A stretch of 64,000 nucleotides of DNA, from IMG/VR virus record IMGVR_UViG_3300027963_000035, positions 124,001 through 188,000 of that record, one strand, 5' to 3'. Positions 9,030-18,025 of the stretch are shown here, piece by piece. Made by a program: the position numbers and the translations under genes. The DNA is from a virus. The notes under the pieces were generated by a model. That model was not told where the DNA came from and ran no database searches. It saw only the letters and a program-made list of their open reading frames with translations. Every line of letters begins with the position of its first letter. Within the stretch, counting starts at the first letter, position 1.

Positions 9030-10313
9030 ATGAGTTTTAAAGTTTGGCTTGAAAGAAGCGAAGTATCCTCACCAGCATTATTTGAAAAAGTTAAACAGTT
9101 AAAAGGACTGTACTCTGGGGTTCATTTTTCAAAAACAGACTTCTTGAGTTTAAATCCAAATCCGAGCCACTTCGACCCAATAGGAGTTTATGTTTTCCCA
9201 AAAGATTATGTCTTGGGTCATGGTTTGTTTAAAAATAATATGTTTGCAAGTTACCCTTATGCGTTTTTAATCGAGCCATCAGAAAGTGCAAGAGTTTTAA
9301 ATCTCGATATGGACAGGATTACCGCCGAGAAGCTTTTAAGTGATATGGGAATAGATAAAAGCCTTTTAGATAGCGATGAGGTTTATCACAAGTCAAACAT
9401 GGATTCTCCTGGTCATCTTTTTTGGGGAGTTCTGGAACGAATAAGAAATCAAAAAGGACTACCCAGAAACTCTTCCTGGAACAGTTTCTTTAAAAAGACT
9501 GGGTATAACGTTTTATATGATCCTGGGTTGGGTGTAATTCATAGCAATGAACCCAATCAAGTTGTTTATTTAGATCCCAAGTCGTATAGAGTTGTAGATT
9601 TAATAACTAATGATGGTAATTATAAAATATTATATTCTATAGCTAAAAACTTTCCTGATTACCAATTATTTAAGAAAAAATCAAGGGGGTGGCAAAGTGA
9701 AGGTAGAACAGAAATAACACTTAGAGATAAAGATAGATATTCAACAATAGAATTATCCAACTCCAAAGAACATCCTAATAATGTTTGGGTTTCAATATAT
9801 GGATATAAAGATGAATTTAAAAAACAATTTGTTATAGAAAATAATGATGACTTAGTTGAAGTTATTGAGGAAATTAAAAGTTTCCTCAAGACAGAAAAAA
9901 ATGAAAGAAAGCCTGTATTATCAAATAATTACAGCAAGATGGAAGCTATATCCAATACTTATGGTCTTAAATACGACAAAGAATATCCTGGGATAATAGA
10001 AAAGAATTATAAAAATAATACAAAGTTCATAATCAATTATTATCCAAGTACTAAAAAAATAGAATTTAAAGTCAAAAAAGGATACGCTCCTGGTTCTTAT
10101 TACACGTTTTTTTATTACGTTGATATGGTGTCTTCTGATCCTAATGACCCAGTAGAAGACATTAAAGATTTGATACAAAAAATTAAAGAAAAGATAAAAG
10201 ATGATATAAAGGTTTTTAGATCATCTTCGAATCCTAGTGCTCAATATCAAGCAGAAGACGCTTTAAAGTTTGTTGAATTTCTCGAGAATAGAGTTTTTAT
10301 TAAAAGAAAATAA
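9030..10313 (+). CDS. Tagged large phage protein of unknown function
   Basis: 427 residues. It begins MSFKVWLERSE, a variant of the window-wide tag. The next segment (GLYSGVHFSKTDFLSL, HFDPIGVYVFPKDYVLG, YPYAFLIEP) has the look of phage enzymes or injected proteins with a gated substrate pocket, but I do not recognise the family. The second half is Lys-rich with alternating beta and helix. A box TAGTATT lies just before ATG. It starts 9 nt after the PaaK-like gene. Confidence 0.7.
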   Translation: MSFKVWLERSEVSSPALFEKVKQLKGLYSGVHFSKTDFLSLNPNPSHFDPIGVYVFPKDYVLGHGLFKNNMFASYPYAFLIEPSESARVLNLDMDRITAEKLLSDMGIDKSLLDSDEVYHKSNMDSPGHLFWGVLERIRNQKGLPRNSSWNSFFKKTGYNVLYDPGLGVIHSNEPNQVVYLDPKSYRVVDLITNDGNYKILYSIAKNFPDYQLFKKKSRGWQSEGRTEITLRDKDRYSTIELSNSKEHPNNVWVSIYGYKDEFKKQFVIENNDDLVEVIEEIKSFLKTEKNERKPVLSNNYSKMEAISNTYGLKYDKEYPGIIEKNYKNNTKFIINYYPSTKKIEFKVKKGYAPGSYYTFFYYVDMVSSDPNDPVEDIKDLIQKIKEKIKDDIKVFRSSSNPSAQYQAEDALKFVEFLENRVFIKRK

Positions 10314-10316
10314 TTA

Positions 10317-10646
10317 ATGAAAGAAAAATATATCATAAACGAGTTTGATGAGTTTGCAAAAGAAATAAGAGAGATAGTCGCACGCAATATGGGAGCAGAT
10401 GATACCGAGGATATTGATAGTTATATAACTATTAATCAAGTAAAAGGCTTAATAATAGAGCACTCATCGAGCGTAAAGAACAACAAACCAGTAATTGATG
10501 AAGAAGGATTGTTTGATGCATGTGAAGACATACAAGGAATGATAATGGACGCAGGATTATCTAAATTAGCAGCCAAGGGAATAATAGAGTGTTGCTGGAG
10601 TGATGAGGACAACGACTTTGTATTTTGGGTGTCAAAAAATAAATGA
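10317..10646 (+). CDS. Small acidic hypothetical protein
   Basis: 109 residues, strongly acidic. It starts 4 nt after the stop of the preceding gene and overlaps the next start (ATGA). Its end (GIIECCWSDEDNDFVFWV) is similar to the end of the protein at 54279-54659 (DVLDCSFDNDTNDFHFNM), so the two may be distant paralogs. Function unknown. Confidence 0.75.
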   Translation: MKEKYIINEFDEFAKEIREIVARNMGADDTEDIDSYITINQVKGLIIEHSSSVKNNKPVIDEEGLFDACEDIQGMIMDAGLSKLAAKGIIECCWSDEDNDFVFWVSKNK

Positions 10647-11233
10647 TTATTATATCTCTTTTATTCTTAACTCCTTTTTTAATATACATTATACTTTGTT
10701 TTTTTTCTGTATTGTTGCGTTATCCATTTTTTCTAAAGAATGTTAAAGGTAATATAAACCTATTTGTCGTTAAAGATAATATCCATTCAGATTTTGTCTT
10801 TGAATCTAAATATTGGAAAGGATTGTTTGATACCAATAGGAAATATGTAATCATCGGATGGGGAGATCGTAAAATATTTTTAGAAACAAGTTCTTGGGAT
10901 AAATTAAAACCAATTAACTTTATAAAAGCTTTTTTTGGACTTAACCCAAGTATCATTAGAATAGAGTATGTTGATGAATTACCAATAAATAAAAAAATTA
11001 AAAAGTATAAAATAAATAAAAGTCAATTATCAATATTGAGAAACTATGTTTTAGTTTCATTTAAGAGTTTTAAAAAAATTAAAAAACTTAAAACATATTA
11101 TCAAAAAGGAGATTTCTATTCTTCTTCATTAAGGTATAGTTGCATATACACCTGCAATAATTGGGTTAATATTGGTCTCAGAAAAATAGGATTGAGCAAT
11201 AAGGTTTGGTGCCCAATTAGCCTTTGGCTTTAA
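10643..11233 (+). CDS. DUF2459 (TIGR02117-like) membrane-anchored protein
   Basis: 196 residues. An N-terminal membrane helix (residues 2-25) precedes the family landmarks: an extracytoplasmic start with HSDFVFES, then VIIGWGDRKIFLETSSW, NPSIIRIEYVDELP, and a C-terminal SCIYTCNNWVNIGLR with the paired cysteines of the NTCNTW motif. The family's biochemical role is unknown to me. It is translationally coupled to the upstream gene through ATGA. Confidence 0.7.
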   Translation: MIIISLLFLTPFLIYIILCFFSVLLRYPFFLKNVKGNINLFVVKDNIHSDFVFESKYWKGLFDTNRKYVIIGWGDRKIFLETSSWDKLKPINFIKAFFGLNPSIIRIEYVDELPINKKIKKYKINKSQLSILRNYVLVSFKSFKKIKKLKTYYQKGDFYSSSLRYSCIYTCNNWVNIGLRKIGLSNKVWCPISLWL

Positions 11234-11250
11234 TTACTATAATATATTAT

Positions 11251-12435
11251 ATGGAAAAAAACATAGATTTACTTATTGAAAAATTAAAGATTAATTTCAC
11301 AGAAAATATAAACTTCGAGAAACCTGAATTTCGGGAATTATTTAATAAGCCAATAAATGAAATAGTAAGTTTAGACGAATACGAAGTTATAAAACTGCAT
11401 AAAAAATGGAAAGAGTCAAAAAAATGTTACACGCTAGATCAGACCAGATCAAATAAGTTTGACTATCCGTTCAGAAACAATGAAAGTTATTTATCTGTGA
11501 TTAAAAATGGAATATCTTGGAACGATCCATTTCATCCAGTTAATTATTTTAATGGTCAAGAAGGGTTATATGGTGTAACATCCGTAGTTTTAAATGAAAG
11601 AAAACAGATAGTAAAACAATTGTCATCTGGACAGATTAATTTGGCATCCGTGACCATACTGCCAGAACCAATTAAATTAAAGGGAAGAGTGGTCTCGCTT
11701 TGTTCTGAGTGGGGTCATAAAGTTTATTATCACTGGTTCTTTGATAGTATTTGTAGGCTACAACTTGTTAAGGATGCCGGAATAGATCTAAAAGATATTG
11801 ATTATTTTATTGTTCATAATTGTCTGTATGATTATTGCCAACAAACTTTTGAATTATTGAATATACCAAGGGATAAGATAATAATAGCAAACAACACCAA
11901 GATAATACAAGCAGATGAATTAATAGTCCCTTCGCACACACATGACTCAGGATGCAGTGTCGAACATTGGGCTTGCAAATTCATGAGAGAAAACTTCTTA
12001 AATAATAACGATGATGGTAATCATGGAGATAAAATATACATAAGTAGAGAAAATGCTTCTTGGAGAAAAGTTATTAATGAAAAAGAAGTATTAGAGTTTT
12101 TATCTAATTATGGATTTGTAAAAGTAAACTTAGAAAATTTTTTAATATCAGAACAAGCTAGGTGTTTTAACAAAGCTAAAGTTGTCGTGTCACCGCATGG
12201 GTCTGGTTTGACTAATTTAGTTTATTGTGATCCCGGGGCAAAAATATATGAGATATTTTCGAGCAACAACATTCATCATGTTCCTCACATGTATTGGAAA
12301 ATAAGTCAAATATCAGATTTAGAATATTACTATTCTATTCAACAAGATGGCTTGAGTGTACACGATTCTTTTAAAATCGATATGAATAAATTAAAAAAAA
12401 CATTAGAGCTTATTTTAAGTAATCAAATCGCATAG
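11251..12435 (+). CDS. Glycosyltransferase family 61 (DUF563)
   Basis: 394 residues from ATG 11251. TATAAT lies seven nt before this ATG, and the upstream in-frame start at 11224 lies inside the previous gene. GT61 landmarks are WGHKVYYHWFFDSICRL (about 155), IIVPSHTHDSG (about 235), KIYISRENASWRKVINE (about 262) and VVSPHGSGLTNLVYC (about 313), with the conserved HGSGL. The family transfers xylose, GlcNAc or similar sugars. The 3' end overlaps the opposite adhesin gene by 13 nt. Confidence 0.85.
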   Translation: MEKNIDLLIEKLKINFTENINFEKPEFRELFNKPINEIVSLDEYEVIKLHKKWKESKKCYTLDQTRSNKFDYPFRNNESYLSVIKNGISWNDPFHPVNYFNGQEGLYGVTSVVLNERKQIVKQLSSGQINLASVTILPEPIKLKGRVVSLCSEWGHKVYYHWFFDSICRLQLVKDAGIDLKDIDYFIVHNCLYDYCQQTFELLNIPRDKIIIANNTKIIQADELIVPSHTHDSGCSVEHWACKFMRENFLNNNDDGNHGDKIYISRENASWRKVINEKEVLEFLSNYGFVKVNLENFLISEQARCFNKAKVVVSPHGSGLTNLVYCDPGAKIYEIFSSNNIHHVPHMYWKISQISDLEYYYSIQQDGLSVHDSFKIDMNKLKKTLELILSNQIA

Positions 12436-15400
12436 AACTCGGTCACACTAAGACAGTTCCCAGTTGTGTCAACTATTCTTATATATCTTGCCTTAACATT
12501 GACATTATATGTTTGAATAGGTTGTTCAAAAGTCCCAGTATTGAATAAGAATGTATAATTAATACCATCTGTGGAGTATTCCACATTCTTATTCTCGGTG
12601 TATTCTTTACCCCAGTCGCCAATTAATCCGGGAACACTTGTGTCAAAGTGATCGCTATGATTAGGTCCGAACCAATCACATCCAATAACTACTCCCCTTA
12701 CACTATAGACTCCATTGAGATCTATTTGGATATACTCGAAGCCACCACAAACCGTGCCTGTTGCAAGACTCTCGGCGGCCGAACCATTTATCATGGTTTC
12801 CTTTGTTGCAACAACCATCAAAGGATTATACAAACTACTTTGTGTATAGTTGATAGATTGGCTAACTGGTTTTGGATTATTAAAGAAATTGGAACTAACA
12901 CTAAGAGAGCTTCCATCATCAGCAGAAACTACCTTTTTGTTTCCGCAATTATCAGTGAGTTCCAAGTAAGAGGTTCTCTGTATAGATCTACGTTTCCCAT
13001 TAACCGGATCGATTATTATGGCAGTGTCCATATTGCCTTCTCCATCGTAATTATAATTAGATAATAATTCTGGATGGTCCGGACTCAAATCTAGTTCATA
13101 TGTGGTCGTTATTGGATCGCAAACAGAGGTTAAGCCTATAACATCCAAAAATTTAGTTGCAACGTCTTTTGCCTCTGAGGGTGTCATTGCTACTGCATCT
13201 GCTTTACTCAAACAAAGAAAGAAGAGCTTTGTCTTGCCCTCAAGCCCGGTGATACAATGCTCGTCACCCCTAGAAGTTGGATCGTAAAACTGATCGATTC
13301 CATCTCCATTGCCATCAACGATTATGATGTGGTTTATGGAGGGATCATCTTCGCCATAATTAGTCTTAAAATACGCAGTGTAAGTCAATCCACCAACATT
13401 GATCGGATAGATGTCAACTGCATCAACACCATCACCGTCTGTCCCTATGTTTCCAACTATTGAGAACTGTGTGATATTGATGTTGTTTGCCACAAGGACG
13501 AACATTCCGGGAAACATGGCTGTGAAATAGCTGCTTCCGTCTCCGAAATATCCATCTCCAACCATAACATGGCTATCACAGACAGGAAGATATCGATATT
13601 GATCTAATGCTGGATCATAGAAGTCTTCTTCTGGGTCTTCATCCCATGCTTGAGTATGAGTGGAGGGGACACTCTTGCTAAATCTAGGTCCACAACAGTC
13701 CTCGCCACAGATGTGCGAAGGCGGACAAATACATCCTCCTAAGCCACCACTGATCTCGATATCCTCAGGATTATCGTTGGCATAGCACTTTATATCAAGA
13801 TAAGGTTGGGTGAGATTTGTATTTAAAAAATTTGCTCCGTCATACATATCGTTCGTGCCGTCATTTATACCCATTTGTTTGAATGCAAGTGGGACGCTCC
13901 ATTCCTGCAAAGCCCCGTTTGTATCCAACTTAGCATACTGGAATCTTGCAGCATGGTTGTAATCGGTGAAATTTCCTGCGACATATATGCTGCCCACTTG
14001 GCCTAATTTAATGTCATTTGTTTGTGGTGGCCAATTACGAACGGCAGGAGTGAATCCAAAACCGTTGCTGAAGCTTTCGTCCAAAGAACCATCAGTGTTC
14101 AATCGGACTATTTTGTTTAGACTGCCTCCCTCTAAAATGTCAAAGGCCCCGCCTACAAGCAACTTTCCATTTTCTTGTTGGGCAATGGCAACTACAAATC
14201 CAAAGCCCTCAGACTCGTAAAGGTCTGGGGCGTATGTGTTGTCCAAAGATCCGTCACTGTTCAATCTTACCAACCCACGGTTACAACTAGACCCGTCATA
14301 ATCTGTGCCAGAATGTCCAACCAATATCTTTCCGCTTGATAATGGAAGTATTGCAAAAACCCCATTCACCATCTGGCCGGTGAAGCCGTCCCCGGAATCA
14401 AACGAACTGTCCAGTGATCCATCGCCATTAAGCCTGATGATGCTTTTATCAAATCCGCCCCCAATTAGTATTTTCCCACTATCACCAACAGCAATTGCAG
14501 ACACAGAATCACTCAAACTTATGCCCAAGCCTAAAATATTGGCAGCAAAAACTCCATCTATAACTCCATCGCTATCTATTTTTGCCAAATAAGGGGATTC
14601 CACATCGTCATAATGAGTAAAATGCCCCCCGACCAGAACGCTGTCATCGTCCAGTAACTTTATGGTGTAAATAGATACAGGAATGCCACTTATAGCCCTG
14701 TCTTCAAAGCCAATATCTCCGCCATATCTCTTGCTTATTGATCCGTCCGGATTTAAGCAAACCATTCCCCCAATCATGACTGTATTGTCTAATATGATGT
14801 CGGGATCCCAGCTTGGTTGTGATATTGATGTGCCGTTGGATAGTCCATCAAATCTTTCAAAACTAGTAAAAAAACCGCCCACAACCAACCTTCCGTCACT
14901 CATCTGAACAACGCTACTTAATGGGCCATTGAAAACTGGCGGTGTGAACGATTCATCTTCTTTGCCGGAAACATCTATTCTTCTGATATTTTTTGAATAA
15001 TCATTAGTTCCAGAATATCCAGCGACTACAATTTTGCCATCGTCTTGGATGCATATTTCACTACCAAATCCCAATTCACTAAAATTGTAGTCTATTCCAT
15101 CTCCTGTTGGCGAGCCTTCTCCCATGTTAATGTCCACGTCGGCATCGTCTGAGAAACGGTATAGGTCTTCCACAAGATCTGTGACTTGGGCGTATTCTGT
15201 CTTGAGATTATTGAGTTGATTGTTCAACTCTGTGTCGTCCGATATCCCATTTGTTTCATAGACATTTATCGTGAGGTTCTTGAAATACGCAGGGGAATTG
15301 CCAGGGTCTCCTGGCTCTTCGCTGCCGTCACTATCGGCATCAAATCCAATTCGGTATGGGCCTCCATCCATCAATTTTTCATGCAACACTATGGTGTCAA

Positions 15401-15917
15401 CCACGGTTCCGGAGGTGTCTTCGCCTTCGTAAGTGACGGCAGTGACGGTTCTGGCGGCCGGGTTGTAGGTGACCTTGAATGTGTAGATGCCACTTTCTAG
15501 AACATCGGAGCCGTTTCCGCTGTCCGGATTCCAACCCCCATAATACTCGCCAGAATTGTTTACAAACTTGTTTGTGCCGTAAATATGTGGAACTGGACAA
15601 TTTATTTGAAACGCTATTCTTGAAGGATCTGGATCCCAATGCCAGTTGGGAGATTGCCCATCATTGTAAAAACATATGCCTTGATCTGAGCAAAAATTAG
15701 TGTGATCAGCGGTAAATATCACCTCGCAAGCCTGATGCCCAGATATGTTGAAATTGGTTCTTACGCTATAAGCTGGGATCTCATCCCCAGCATTTCCAGT
15801 AAAAAACATGCCATCGGAATTGAAACCAAAATTGAGACCTATGGTTTTCCCGGTTTGATTACCATATTCTGCGAGCCAAGATGGAATTGAGGTAAGATTG
15901 CTGGTGTATGTTTGCAT
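12423..15917 (-). CDS. Giant adhesin: lectin-like domain, delta-60 propeller, F5/8-type C-terminal domain
   Basis: 1164 residues. Residues 1-225 form a lectin-like jelly roll ending in AYFKNLTINVYE. Residues about 260-640 are delta-60 propeller repeats (DDGKIVVAG, KILVGGGF, LVRLNSDGSLD). A core at about 680-940 (STHTQAW, FGDGSSYFT, FVLVANNI, NHIIIVDG) is paralogous to the adhesin at 3723-6947. Residues about 1010-1164 resemble a discoidin/F5-8 type sugar-binding domain (YIQIDLNGVYSVRGVVIG, ARYIRIVDTTG). AGGAG precedes ATG 15917. It is probably a receptor-binding tail or capsid fibre. Confidence 0.8.
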   Translation of the reverse strand: MQTYTSNLTSIPSWLAEYGNQTGKTIGLNFGFNSDGMFFTGNAGDEIPAYSVRTNFNISGHQACEVIFTADHTNFCSDQGICFYNDGQSPNWHWDPDPSRIAFQINCPVPHIYGTNKFVNNSGEYYGGWNPDSGNGSDVLESGIYTFKVTYNPAARTVTAVTYEGEDTSGTVVDTIVLHEKLMDGGPYRIGFDADSDGSEEPGDPGNSPAYFKNLTINVYETNGISDDTELNNQLNNLKTEYAQVTDLVEDLYRFSDDADVDINMGEGSPTGDGIDYNFSELGFGSEICIQDDGKIVVAGYSGTNDYSKNIRRIDVSGKEDESFTPPVFNGPLSSVVQMSDGRLVVGGFFTSFERFDGLSNGTSISQPSWDPDIILDNTVMIGGMVCLNPDGSISKRYGGDIGFEDRAISGIPVSIYTIKLLDDDSVLVGGHFTHYDDVESPYLAKIDSDGVIDGVFAANILGLGISLSDSVSAIAVGDSGKILIGGGFDKSIIRLNGDGSLDSSFDSGDGFTGQMVNGVFAILPLSSGKILVGHSGTDYDGSSCNRGLVRLNSDGSLDNTYAPDLYESEGFGFVVAIAQQENGKLLVGGAFDILEGGSLNKIVRLNTDGSLDESFSNGFGFTPAVRNWPPQTNDIKLGQVGSIYVAGNFTDYNHAARFQYAKLDTNGALQEWSVPLAFKQMGINDGTNDMYDGANFLNTNLTQPYLDIKCYANDNPEDIEISGGLGGCICPPSHICGEDCCGPRFSKSVPSTHTQAWDEDPEEDFYDPALDQYRYLPVCDSHVMVGDGYFGDGSSYFTAMFPGMFVLVANNINITQFSIVGNIGTDGDGVDAVDIYPINVGGLTYTAYFKTNYGEDDPSINHIIIVDGNGDGIDQFYDPTSRGDEHCITGLEGKTKLFFLCLSKADAVAMTPSEAKDVATKFLDVIGLTSVCDPITTTYELDLSPDHPELLSNYNYDGEGNMDTAIIIDPVNGKRRSIQRTSYLELTDNCGNKKVVSADDGSSLSVSSNFFNNPKPVSQSINYTQSSLYNPLMVVATKETMINGSAAESLATGTVCGGFEYIQIDLNGVYSVRGVVIGCDWFGPNHSDHFDTSVPGLIGDWGKEYTENKNVEYSTDGINYTFLFNTGTFEQPIQTYNVNVKARYIRIVDTTGNCLSVTEFYAI

Positions 15918-15919
15918 TA

Positions 15920-15955
15920 ATTTCTCCTAAATTATTTTAGTATAAAAATATATAC
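15920..15955 (-). promoter_or_regulatory. TATA box with 5' hairpin and Shine-Dalgarno leader
   Basis: In the transcribed sense a TATATATTTTTATA stretch is followed by a CTAAA-ATAA-TTTAG hairpin (15927-15940) and AGGAG before ATG 15917. This is the same layout as before 688, 1385, 34665 and 54968. Confidence 0.5.
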
Positions 15956-15987
15956 TACACTAGGTCTCTTTTTACTAATATAATATT

Positions 15988-16413
15988 ATGCCCTGGTATA
16001 TCACAGCATTACTTACCGCCGTTTGTTGGGCTCTATCCTACAGTTCCACCGAAGTGGTGCTTAAAAGCATAGACCGAAAAATGTATTTAGCTTTAAGCGG
16101 CACCGCTAATTGTATTTTTTGGATGATCTGGTTATTGACCAGTAAAACTAAAATAGATTGCGACTTTACTCCCAGGTCGATATCTTGGATGATATTGGCC
16201 TTTGTCAGTGCTATAGCAGGTAACTATCTTTGCATAAACGCAATACAAAGTAAAAGCGCTACACACGCAAGTATAATTGAAATCTCTTATCCTTTATTTT
16301 GTATTTTATTTGCGTTTTTAGCAACAGGACAATTTCAATTATCTTTAATTTCAACTATTGGAACTTTACTAGTTGTAATTGGTATGGTAGTTTTTATATT
16401 AGGCTCAAACTGA
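15988..16413 (+). CDS. EamA/DMT-type half-size membrane transporter
   Basis: 141 residues with about five hydrophobic helices. The start MPWYITALLTAVCWALSYS and the closing helix GTLLVVIGMVVFILGS are typical of one EamA (drug/metabolite transporter) repeat. The length equals a single repeat, so it would have to dimerise. A TATAAT-like box lies 3-6 nt before ATG. Such transporters are unusual in phages; the host origin and substrate are unknown. Confidence 0.7.
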   Translation: MPWYITALLTAVCWALSYSSTEVVLKSIDRKMYLALSGTANCIFWMIWLLTSKTKIDCDFTPRSISWMILAFVSAIAGNYLCINAIQSKSATHASIIEISYPLFCILFAFLATGQFQLSLISTIGTLLVVIGMVVFILGSN

Positions 16414-16423
16414 AAGGTTAACT

Positions 16424-16495
16424 ATGAATAAAGTAAAATCATATCCCTTGACAAACGGACCCAGAGTCAAAGAACCAGAAAAGAGAAAATTATAA
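16424..16495 (+). CDS. Possible 23-residue microprotein
   Basis: A short basic reading frame with GAAAGG upstream. Its TAA overlaps the ATG of the next gene (TAATG). It could be a leader peptide or a spurious frame. Confidence 0.3.
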   Translation: MNKVKSYPLTNGPRVKEPEKRKL

Positions 16496-16665
16496 TGATT
16501 GTTTTAGTTATAATTCTATCATTATTTGTTTTGGGCGTTCTATCTTTGATTCTTGATTCTGTTTTCACGCCCAAGGAAACAAAGATTATTCGAAGAGATA
16601 TTCCAAAAAATAATTATTACAATAAATATGAGACAAATATTATTTTTACCGATGATGACCTTTAA
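16495..16665 (+). CDS. Small single-span membrane protein
   Basis: 56 residues. Residues 2-22 form a hydrophobic helix (IVLVIILSLFVLGVLSLIL), followed by a basic then acidic soluble tail. It starts at the overlapping TAATG and converges with the 2H phosphoesterase gene, overlapping it by about 20 nt. Confidence 0.55.
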   Translation: MIVLVIILSLFVLGVLSLILDSVFTPKETKIIRRDIPKNNYYNKYETNIIFTDDDL

Positions 16666-17065
16666 TAAGTTTATCTTTGATATTTCCTATTGTTATGTGA
16701 TAACAATTTCTTTTTACTCCGCCAAAGTAAGTATCATCACGATATTCGTTTAAACCAAGTTCTTTTCTTATGCTTCCTATCTCACTACAAACTGAGTCCA
16801 GCCAAAAATAAGTATTATCACTTTGAATAATTGGACTATAATTAAAAGTTAGAATCTCTCCAGAGTATTTCCCCCAAGATTCATAAGATTCTACTTTTTC
16901 TTTTCCTTTTCGCACTATTGTGATGTGCGCTTTTTTCATCTGAGGCTTAACATAAAAGCTTTTAGGTATCAGGCTTCTATAATAGTCGCTAATTCCCTGG
17001 TCTATATTTAGTACGCAATAATCCTCAAAGTATTCAACAATACCTGTAGAGGAGAAAGGGTACAC
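16646..17065 (-). CDS. 2H phosphoesterase (2'-5' RNA ligase-like fold)
   Basis: 139 residues with a GTG start. Two H-x-T-x motifs define the family: AHITIVRKG (about residue 45) and CYHITIGNI (about 123), the paired catalytic histidines of 2H phosphoesterases. Members open cyclic phosphates or 2'-5' linkages. Phage members can cleave 2'-5' oligoadenylate or cyclic-nucleotide immune signals, or join tRNA repair. A counter-defence role is possible but only inferred. Confidence 0.7.
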   Translation of the reverse strand: MYPFSSTGIVEYFEDYCVLNIDQGISDYYRSLIPKSFYVKPQMKKAHITIVRKGKEKVESYESWGKYSGEILTFNYSPIIQSDNTYFWLDSVCSEIGSIRKELGLNEYRDDTYFGGVKRNCYHITIGNIKDKLIKGHHR

Positions 17066-17077
17066 GATAGTTGGCCA

Positions 17078-17203
17078 CTAGTTATCTTTGTCTTTTCCCA
17101 ACAAAACCATCATCATACCACAGGTGAGGCAAAAGCAACCCACACTGAAGACTGTTGTAAAAGAAACTATCAGTACTGTTGCGCAAATTTGTATTATGTC
17201 CAT
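17078..17203 (-). CDS. Small single-span membrane protein
   Basis: 41 residues, almost entirely one helix (IIQICATVLIVSFTTVFSVG) with a Cys-rich second half and a charged KDKDN end. GAAGGAG lies 7 nt before ATG. Confidence 0.65.
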   Translation of the reverse strand: MDIIQICATVLIVSFTTVFSVGCFCLTCGMMMVLLGKDKDN

Positions 17204-17237
17204 AGCGAATCTCCTTCGCTATTAGATATTAATTATT

Positions 17238-17408
17238 TTATAATTTTTCTCTTAAATTCCATTGAATGTTATTTGCCCATATTGCAATAAAAACACTTGC
17301 TGCCATCCAAAATCCATCTAATAAGTATAAATTATAATATGCCCATAGTGCCATACCAAAACTAAAAACATACAAATATAGATTTAGATTTTTTTTATTG
17401 TTTTTCAT
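17238..17408 (-). CDS. Small two-span membrane protein
   Basis: 56 residues with a basic start (MKNNKKN), two hydrophobic segments (YLYVFSFGMALWAYY and FWMAASVFIAIWA), and a basic end. The start region shares its MKNN beginning with the gene at 43308. TATTA lies a few nt upstream of ATG. Confidence 0.55.
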   Translation of the reverse strand: MKNNKKNLNLYLYVFSFGMALWAYYNLYLLDGFWMAASVFIAIWANNIQWNLREKL

Positions 17409-17432
17409 AGTTAAATATTATATAATAAAAAC

Positions 17433-17642
17433 ATGAGTAAATCAAATACCATACACAGATTCTTTCTTGTATTGGCAAGAACAATAGATCATAGAGTGGG
17501 AAAAACAGATTCAGATACCCCAGATATTCCCATACTCACAATGCAAGAAGCACTAATCAGCTTCTTTATTAAGTTCTTTATAGTCCTTGTGAATTTTATA
17601 ACCTGTGCTTTTGTTATAGCAAACGTTATTCATCACTGGTGA
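17433..17642 (+). CDS. Small C-terminal-anchored membrane protein
   Basis: 69 residues. A basic N-terminus (HRFFLVLARTIDHRVG) precedes a membrane helix at about 43-64. A perfect TATAAT lies six nt before ATG, so the mRNA is probably leaderless. The stop is 1 nt from the stop of the convergent gene. Confidence 0.7.
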   Translation: MSKSNTIHRFFLVLARTIDHRVGKTDSDTPDIPILTMQEALISFFIKFFIVLVNFITCAFVIANVIHHW

Positions 17643-17643
17643 A

Positions 17644-18009
17644 CTATCTAACGCCAATGTGGGCAAGTAATTTATCTAGTGTATGAGGTTGCATAACAAC
17701 GACCTCATTCTCACTACTTTGAGTGACTAAATGATTAAAGACTGATATGAATTCATTGTAGTAATTCATAGCCACGCTTTTGTTTGGACTCAGATAAGCT
17801 TTAGCCTCACCATGCTGATTTTTGATTAATAACCCAAAATCAGAACTTCTCTCTCCGTAGCTCGGACTATGTTCAAAATCAATTGGAACTAGACTAACAA
17901 CTGTCGAAGCAATTTGCTGAGTTGCTATGGGATGATTTTTAAAACTAAACCCATCAGCACTTTGATTTTCTTCTAACTTACCGGAGAGCCATTCATTAAA
18001 TGTTTTCAT
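17644..18009 (-). CDS. Tagged protein (MKTFNEWL) of unknown function
   Basis: 121 residues. The tag MKTFNEWLSGKLEE is followed by a globular region with SPNKSVAMNYYNEFI and HTLDKLLAHIG. The first six codons after ATG match the gene at 18359 base for base (AAAACATTTAATGAATGG). ATATAT lies 8 nt before ATG with no Shine-Dalgarno. Candidate internal virion protein. Confidence 0.75.
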   Translation of the reverse strand: MKTFNEWLSGKLEENQSADGFSFKNHPIATQQIASTVVSLVPIDFEHSPSYGERSSDFGLLIKNQHGEAKAYLSPNKSVAMNYYNEFISVFNHLVTQSSENEVVVMQPHTLDKLLAHIGVR

Positions 18010-18025
18010 AGTAATTTATATATTA

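Noticed and set aside
11224-11250. Upstream start for the GT61 gene
   Set aside because: It lies in the previous gene and adds a hydrophobic MALITIIYY that breaks the family start; TATAAT directly precedes ATG 11251.
15186-15890. Several 60-100 codon plus-strand frames
   Set aside because: Antisense shadows of the adhesin gene with atypical amino-acid content.
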